64,000 nucleotides of DNA, taken from Jaltomata sinuosa. Lineage: Eukaryota; Streptophyta; Magnoliopsida; Solanales; Solanaceae. The notes below the pieces were generated by a model. That model saw nothing but the letters and a program-made list of their open reading frames with translations, was not told the DNA's origin and ran no database searches. The stretch lies in NCBI GenBank assembly GCA_003996215.1, contig QJPP01000843.1, forward strand, positions 496,001 through 560,000. Direction: 5' to 3'. Made by a program: the position numbers and the translations under genes. Of this stretch, positions 59,034-64,000 are shown piece after piece. Each line of letters starts with the position of its first letter. Within the stretch, counting starts at the first letter, position 1.

Positions 59034-61257
59034 TATAACACCCCAAAACATCCAAGCCCAGACTAAGGTCATAAAACCAGTAGAAAAATTTCAGAAAAAC
59101 TCAAGTTTCTAGGAACCACGGTCCTAAGTATGGACCGTAGTTTGGAACTACAGCCCGTCATCTTGAACTGTAGTTCACAATCTATTAGCCAAACAATCCT
59201 TCCCTAGGGACCACGGTTAGGAGTACGGACTGTATTTTAGAACCACAATCCATCTTCTCAACTCGTATTTCAAGTTCCAGTAGCCTTTCAATACATGTCC
59301 CAGGGACTACAGTTGGAACCACAGATCATAGTTTAGAACTATGATCTGTCATTTAAAACCGTAATCCCAAGTCCAGTAGCCTCCCAATTTAGGCCCCTGA
59401 AACCACGAGTTGGTTTATGGACCATACTTTAGAAGAACGGTCCATCATTCGACTCATGAAAACCCCAGGCTAAGTCAAGCCCCAGGAACCACAAGTCACA
59501 TGATGGACCATCGTTCAGAAGAACGGTCCATCCTGTTGAGTAATAGTTCCTGTAACCAGAGGACCCCAATTCCCTTGGAAAGGACCACGACTCAGTTGAT
59601 GGTCCATCGTCGAGGAGTACGGCCCGTCAACCAAGTCGTGATCACTGGGTCACATTTTTGGAAGAAAATTCTTTTAACTTTCCCAGAGGTATTCCATACT
59701 TTTCCTTTCCCTTTTTTGTCTTAATCTATGTTGTTTTATGTCTTCTAAGCCTAATTAAGTAGTCTAAAACTAACTAAAACCCTCATTCTCCTAAAATCAT
59801 TAGACTTAGATAGAAAGGAATCAAAAAGAGGCATAGTTTCTCTAAAGAACAAGAAGAGCCCTTCACCAAGTTTAGCCCCAAATATCCAAGGATTTCTCCG
59901 TGGATTTCTTCACCAGGTATGTGGGATTTCATTAATTGGGTTCCTTTCACCCATTAGGTCCCTATATTCTAGTTAGTTTTCAGTTTCCTCCATGAATTGT
60001 CAAACCTAGGGTTCCTAGAACTTGGAGAATCATTGTAATTCAGTTTCTACAACCTCTATGGTACTGACTACAGGTCCTTGGAGAATTAGTGTAGTTCCAC
60101 ATATAATGTACAGAAAGCCTTAGTTGTGTACTTCTAGTATTTCATGAACTAAGTTCACTAGACATGCTAATTATATGTTCACATACTAGGGTTTGAATGC
60201 CATATCTCCCAGTGTATTTATATTGCATTCTCAGTTGCTTTTCTAGTATTTTGAGCTATTCATCATTTCAGTATATTGTTGTTCATATTCAGTTGGGATT
60301 AGACTTAGCACCGAGAGAACTAAGGGATGAAGGATCACCCATCAGTATTAGGCTGAGACCTTTAGAAGTAATCCTAAGTTCCTGAACTACGGTACCACCG
60401 TATGTTCTAAAGGTGTCACCCGTCAGATTCGGCTTGACACCCGTGTCCCTTGCAGATATACATAGTGGATCCACGTTAGACTTGTTCGTACCCTTGGCAA
60501 GGTATTAACACCCTCCTATCCAGGGTCAAAGGTTGGCCCCATAGTTAGCTCAACTTGGGGTATGTCGGTTAGTGGTGTCTCCCTTAATCAGATTTATGTG
60601 CATTCACCTTGTATCCAGTATTTATGTTTAGTATTCAGTTCAACATGTTATTTCATGATTTATACTTGGTCATTGCATTCAGTTCAGTTTTCAGTTATGT
60701 TGCAGTATATCTATCTTTATATTCAGTTATATATTTCCCAGCTTTGTATATATATCATGCATTCTCAGTATATTCAAAGTACTGACGCATACTTTTGTGC
60801 TACATACTTTTATAATGTAGGTTCAGGCACTCAGCATCCAAACAACACCTAGTTCGGTTCCCCAGTTCAAACTCAGCAGTTCAGTGGTGAATCCTGATTA
60901 GTTCGAAGACAATAGACATGCTTTATTTAAGTATTTACTTTCAGTTTTAGCATTGTAGAGTTAGCTGGGGGCATGTCCCAACAACTCCTATTCAGTTATA
61001 TGGCTTTCATAAATAGACTAGATTCAGCAGTTGTTAGTGTTGTGTTCAGTCAGCACTAAACTATTTTTACATTATACCCATATTTAGATTTACTTGGGCT
61101 CTTTTCTTGTTTTCAGATATTAAAATTGCTTTAGCTTCCACATAGTACATATCTCTAAATTTGTTTTTCGTAGATATTCCATGCCATGGGTTATCTTGGG
61201 GTCACTTGTGACACTAAGCACCGTGTTGTATCCAGGGGGTAGCTTTGGGGTCTGACA
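59034..61257 (+). repeat. 5' LTR of element I (2,224 bp)
   Basis: Ends GGTCTGACA at 61257, four bases before the primer site. Contains six tandem hairpin units (59113-59665), a T-rich stretch, a donor-like CAGGTATGT at 59914-59922 and a second half with ATTCAG-type simple words (60600-60780). No gene is supported. The open frame at 59410-59724 crosses the repeat array. Confidence 0.85.
59113..59665 (+). repeat. Six tandem 88-99 bp units with hairpins, LTR I
   Basis: Units begin at about 59114, 59213, 59303, 59396, 59484 and 59578, each with GGAACCACGGTC or a variant. Inside most is an inverted repeat such as GATGGACC...GGTCCATC (59500-59531) or TATGGACC...GGTCCATC (59414-59449) with a GTTTAGAAC-like centre. 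Copies are 65-80% alike by eye. Confidence 0.8.
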
Positions 61258-61261
61258 AACA

Positions 61262-61273
61262 TGATATCAGAGC
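61262..61273 (+). other. Primer-binding site of element I (tRNA-iMet type)
   Basis: TGATATCAGAGC, one mismatch to the initiator tRNA-Met site, four bases inside the LTR. Confidence 0.85.
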
Positions 61274-61480
61274 ATCAGGTTCAAGTGTCCTTAGGTGTCT
61301 AAAAGCCGCGTCAAGTAGAGTCTTCTTCATGGGTGTGAAGCGCGCCACGCTTATGGGGGAAAAGCTATGTGGCGTCATTAGGAATAACTTCCCTTCTTTC
61401 TTTTCCAGTTCGTGCTATAGAGTATAAACTCTATTTAAATTCTCCTCTATTCTAAATCAAGCTCTTTGCATTTCAGAAAG

Positions 61481-62523
61481 ATGCCTCCGAGAAGAGCAAA
61501 CGCTAGGAATCAGCCAGCAGCAGTAGCTCCAGCAGACCCATTGAATGAGTAGGTTAGGCATGCCAAATTCAGGGCTGCTTTCTAAGTACTTGCTCAGGCT
61601 ATGACCACCCAGGTCAACAAGCAGGCTGTGCTTCAGCAGCACCTCAGGTCAATACTGTTGTAGCTACAATCCTAGAGTTCACTAGGATGAACCCTTAAGA
61701 ATTTCATGGGTCCAAGTCAGAAGAGGATCCCCAAGAGTTCCTAAAAGATATTCAAAAGGTGACAAACATTATGGGTTTCACTCCAGCGGAGAGTGCAGAC
61801 TTAGCTGCCTATCAGCTGAAAGGGGTGGCTTATACTTGGTACCAGCAGTGGAAGGAATCTCATTGTGCCAATGCAGAATTATTGACTTGGGATCTTTTTA
61901 AGACTGTATTTCTAGACTGGTTCTTCCTACTAGATCTCAGGGAAGCCAAGGTTCAGGAGTTCATCAATCTGAGGCAGGATGATGTGAGCGTGAAAGACTA
62001 TGCTCTGAAGTTCACTAAGCTATCCAAGTATGCCCCAACAATAGTAGCTGACTCTAGATCTCGTATGAGCAAGTTCATATCCGATGTGTCTGATGATGTG
62101 GTCAAGGAATGCAAGACCGCAATGCTCGTGAAGGATATTGACTTCTACAGGTTGGTTACTTATGCTCAACAGATTGAGGAAGCAAAGATTAAGGAAAGGG
62201 GAGGTGATTTTAAGAGGGCTAGGACAAGTGAGTATAGCCACTTTCAGTAGAGGTCAGAGGGTGGCAACCTCTCTCATTATCGCCAGAAAAATTTAGCTCC
62301 AGCTCCATCTTCTTCTAGTGCCCCAATGCCCAAGTTCAAGAAGGATAGACGGAATAGAACGTCTGGCTCTAAGTCCCACAATATAGTTACTAGTGGGTGC
62401 ACTAACCCAGTGTGCAAAAAGTGTGGTAGGAACCACCAAGGTGAGTGCCTGGAAGGTAGCGAAAATTGCTTTGGGTGTGGTAAGCCAGGCCATAGGATGA
62501 GAGAGTGCCATGAAAATTCTTAA
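61481..62523 (+). pseudogene. gag: gag of element I, with two zinc knuckles
   Basis: Starts MPPRRANARNQPAAVAPAD at 61481. A frameshift near 61650 moves the frame to that of the rest of the polyprotein. The open run 61759-62250 (163 codons) contains the gag core: NIMGFTPAESADLAAYQLKG, TWYQQWKE, VQEFINLRQDDVSVKDYALK and FISDVSDDVVKECKTAML. A TAG follows at 62248-62250. The nucleocapsid part at 62326-62523 has two knuckles, CKKCGRNHQGEC (C-x2-C-x3-H-x3-C) and a canonical CFGCGKPGHRMREC with all four ligands. It is the only intact zinc knuckle in the window. The TAA at 62521-62523 is in frame with pol and is a nonsense change, not a natural end. Confidence 0.88.
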
Positions 62524-64000
62524 AAGGGCAGGGACACTCGTTCGCAGAATCAAGCCAGCTCTGCAGCAGCTCGTGCAGGTCGCCCTGTATAGCAGTGTGC
62601 CTTGTCTGTCATAGGTGGTGGTCAGCGCCAAAATAGGCTATATGCTCTCCAGGCTCGGCAGGATTAGGAGGACTCTCATGATGCGGTTACGGGTACATTG
62701 CGAGTCTTTAATACTGATGTTTATGCATTTTTAGATCTACGGGCTACACTTTCCTTCATCACTCCTTATGTAGCAGTAAACTTCAGTATTAGTCTATAAA
62801 CTCTCCTAGAACCCTTCTAAGTCTCTACCCCAGTTGGTAACCTAGTTATATCTAGACTGGTATACAAAAATTTCCCTATCACAGTTTCCCAAAAAGTCAC
62901 CTCACCAGATCTTGTAGAGTTAGAAATGGTAGACTTTGATAACATTCTAGGCATGGATTGGTTATATTCCTATTATGCCTCAGTCAATTATAGAACTAGG
63001 ATCGTTCGGTTTTAGTTTCCTAATGAGCCAGTCTTAGAGTGGAAGGGTAATAACCCAGTGCCTATGGGTTATTTCATCTCCTATCTCAAGGCCAGAAAAA
63101 TGATCTCCAAAGGGTATATCTATCACCTTGTTCGGGTTAAGGATTCAAACTCCAAGACCCCAACTCTAAAGTTAGTCCCAATGGTGAAGGAGTTTCCAGA
63201 AGTGTTCCCAGAAGATCTTCCCGGAGTTCCTCCCAAAAGAGAAATCGACTTCGGAATTGACCTCCTTCCAGATACCCTGCCTATTTCGATTCCTCCTTAT
63301 AGAATGGCTCTAGCTGAGCTTACGGAGTTGAAAGAACAACTGAAATACCTACTAGATAAGTGCTTCATCAAACCCATCATCTCTGCATGGGGTGCTTTAG
63401 TGTTGTTCATGTGTAAAAAGGATGGTTCCCTCAGAATGTGCATTGACTATCGTCAGTTGAACAAGGTCATAATAAAGAATAAATATCCTATCCCCAGGAT
63501 TGATGACTTGTTCGACCAGCTTCAGGGTGCTAGTTGCTTTTCTAATATAGACCTCAGCTCCGGCTATCATTAGCTCAGGGTCAGAGATAGTGACATCCCG
63601 AAGACAAACTTCAGGACTCGGTATGATCTCTATGAATTTGTTTTTATGTCTTTTAGACTAACCAATGCTCCTGCAGCTTTCATGGAATTAATGAACAGGG
63701 TGTTCAAGAAGTATTTTTACTTGTTTATCATAGTCTTCATTGATGATATCCTTGTCTATTCTCGAAATGAGGAGGAGCATGCGACTCATTTGAGGGTTGT
63801 GCTCCAGACCCTCAAGGATCGTCAGCTATTCACTAAGTTTAGCAAGTGTAAATTCTAGTTACAGTATATTGCTTTCCTTGGTCATGTGGTATCCAGAGAA
63901 GGGATCCGTGTCGATTCCCAGAAAATTAAGGTAGTAAAGGACTGGCCCAGACCCACCTCTCCGATGAACATCAGAAGTTTCTTGGGTTTGGCTTGTTATT
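62524..64000 (+). pseudogene. pol: Protease and reverse transcriptase of element I (runs off window)
   Basis: Same frame as gag, interrupted by eight stops. The protease site near 62728-62760 reads AFLDLRATLSFITPYVA: Asp is kept, but the glycine of D-x-G is Arg. FDNILGMDWLYSY is near 62938-62975. The linker and RT start are open from 63058 to 63573 (EVFPEDLPGVPP, MCIDYRQLNKVIIKNKYPIP, QLQGASCFSNIDLSSGYH). A TAG replaces the next Gln. The run 63646-63858 carries FRLTNAPAAFMELMNRVF and IVFIDDILVYS with both catalytic aspartates. FLGHVVSREGIRVD and FLGLACYY follow up to the edge. RNase H and integrase should lie beyond. Confidence 0.88.

Larger units (their letters stand above)
59034..64000 (+). 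mobile_element. Element I: Ty3/gypsy chromovirus-like element, 5' half, inserted in element H
   Basis: Plus strand: 5' LTR, primer site, leader, gag with two zinc knuckles, protease, RT to the window edge. The LTR starts TATAACACCCC, decayed from TGTAACACCCC, exactly where the H reverse transcriptase stops. Family features (LTR length, gag with the MPPRRANARN start, two knuckles) set it apart from A/B/C/H. The 3' half is outside the window, so the target duplication is untested. Confidence 0.87.

Noticed and set aside
59410..59724. 104-codon frame in LTR I.
   Set aside because: It crosses the tandem hairpin units and shows their repeats; no support as a gene.

Overview
The window is repetitive nuclear DNA from a flowering plant. 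I infer a large-genome eudicot, and the look of the elements suggests Solanaceae, but that rests on memory and not on a search. I find no convincing host gene, tRNA, rRNA, CRISPR array or bacterial feature. Almost everything is Ty3/gypsy LTR retrotransposon DNA. It is mostly of the chromodomain-carrying kind (chromovirus, Tekay/Del-like: very long LTRs, tRNA-iMet-type primer sites, a single gag-pol reading frame, integrase ending in a chromodomain). There is also a small piece of Athila-like integrase. All coding regions are broken by stops, frameshifts or deletions.

Layout. 1-3785: element A (minus), start of gag plus its 5' LTR; the rest lies left of the window. 3786-5904: patchwork of an LTR piece, a reverse minus-strand RT piece and unassigned DNA. 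5905-13635: element B (plus), gag-PR-RT-RH-IN-chromodomain and 3' LTR, with its 5' LTR missing. 13636-13727: LTR tip, minus. 13731-39328: element K (plus), RT end, RNase H, integrase and 3' LTR. The K LTR is split twice, by element D (minus, 15890-26004, two LTRs, 4/5 target duplication) and by element C (plus, 27474-38548, two LTRs, 4/5 target duplication). K itself sits in an Athila-like integrase (39329-39571). 39572-50335: element F (minus), whose 3' LTR holds a solo LTR E (plus, 40431-44019). 50336-52834: LTR-like debris. 52835-59033: element H (minus), cut inside its RT by element I. 59034-64000: element I (plus), 5' LTR, PBS, gag, PR and RT, running off the right end.

How the parts work. 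Each complete copy would have been transcribed from a promoter in its LTR and primed by initiator tRNA-Met just inside the 5' LTR. Its polyprotein would carry capsid/nucleocapsid, aspartic protease, reverse transcriptase, RNase H and an integrase whose chromodomain can steer insertion into silent chromatin. That fits the deep nesting seen here. None of the copies in view can be autonomous.

The most interesting structure is not coding. In several LTR families the stretch just before the probable promoter holds clusters of short inverted repeats with a family-specific core (for example a TCGCGATCGCGA-type core in C, E and H, and a GGACC/GGTCC-type core in I), often with a second pair of matching arms outside. 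LTRs A and B are also mosaics: they share about 1.9 kb of their 3' part but have unrelated 5' parts, A matching D and B matching C.
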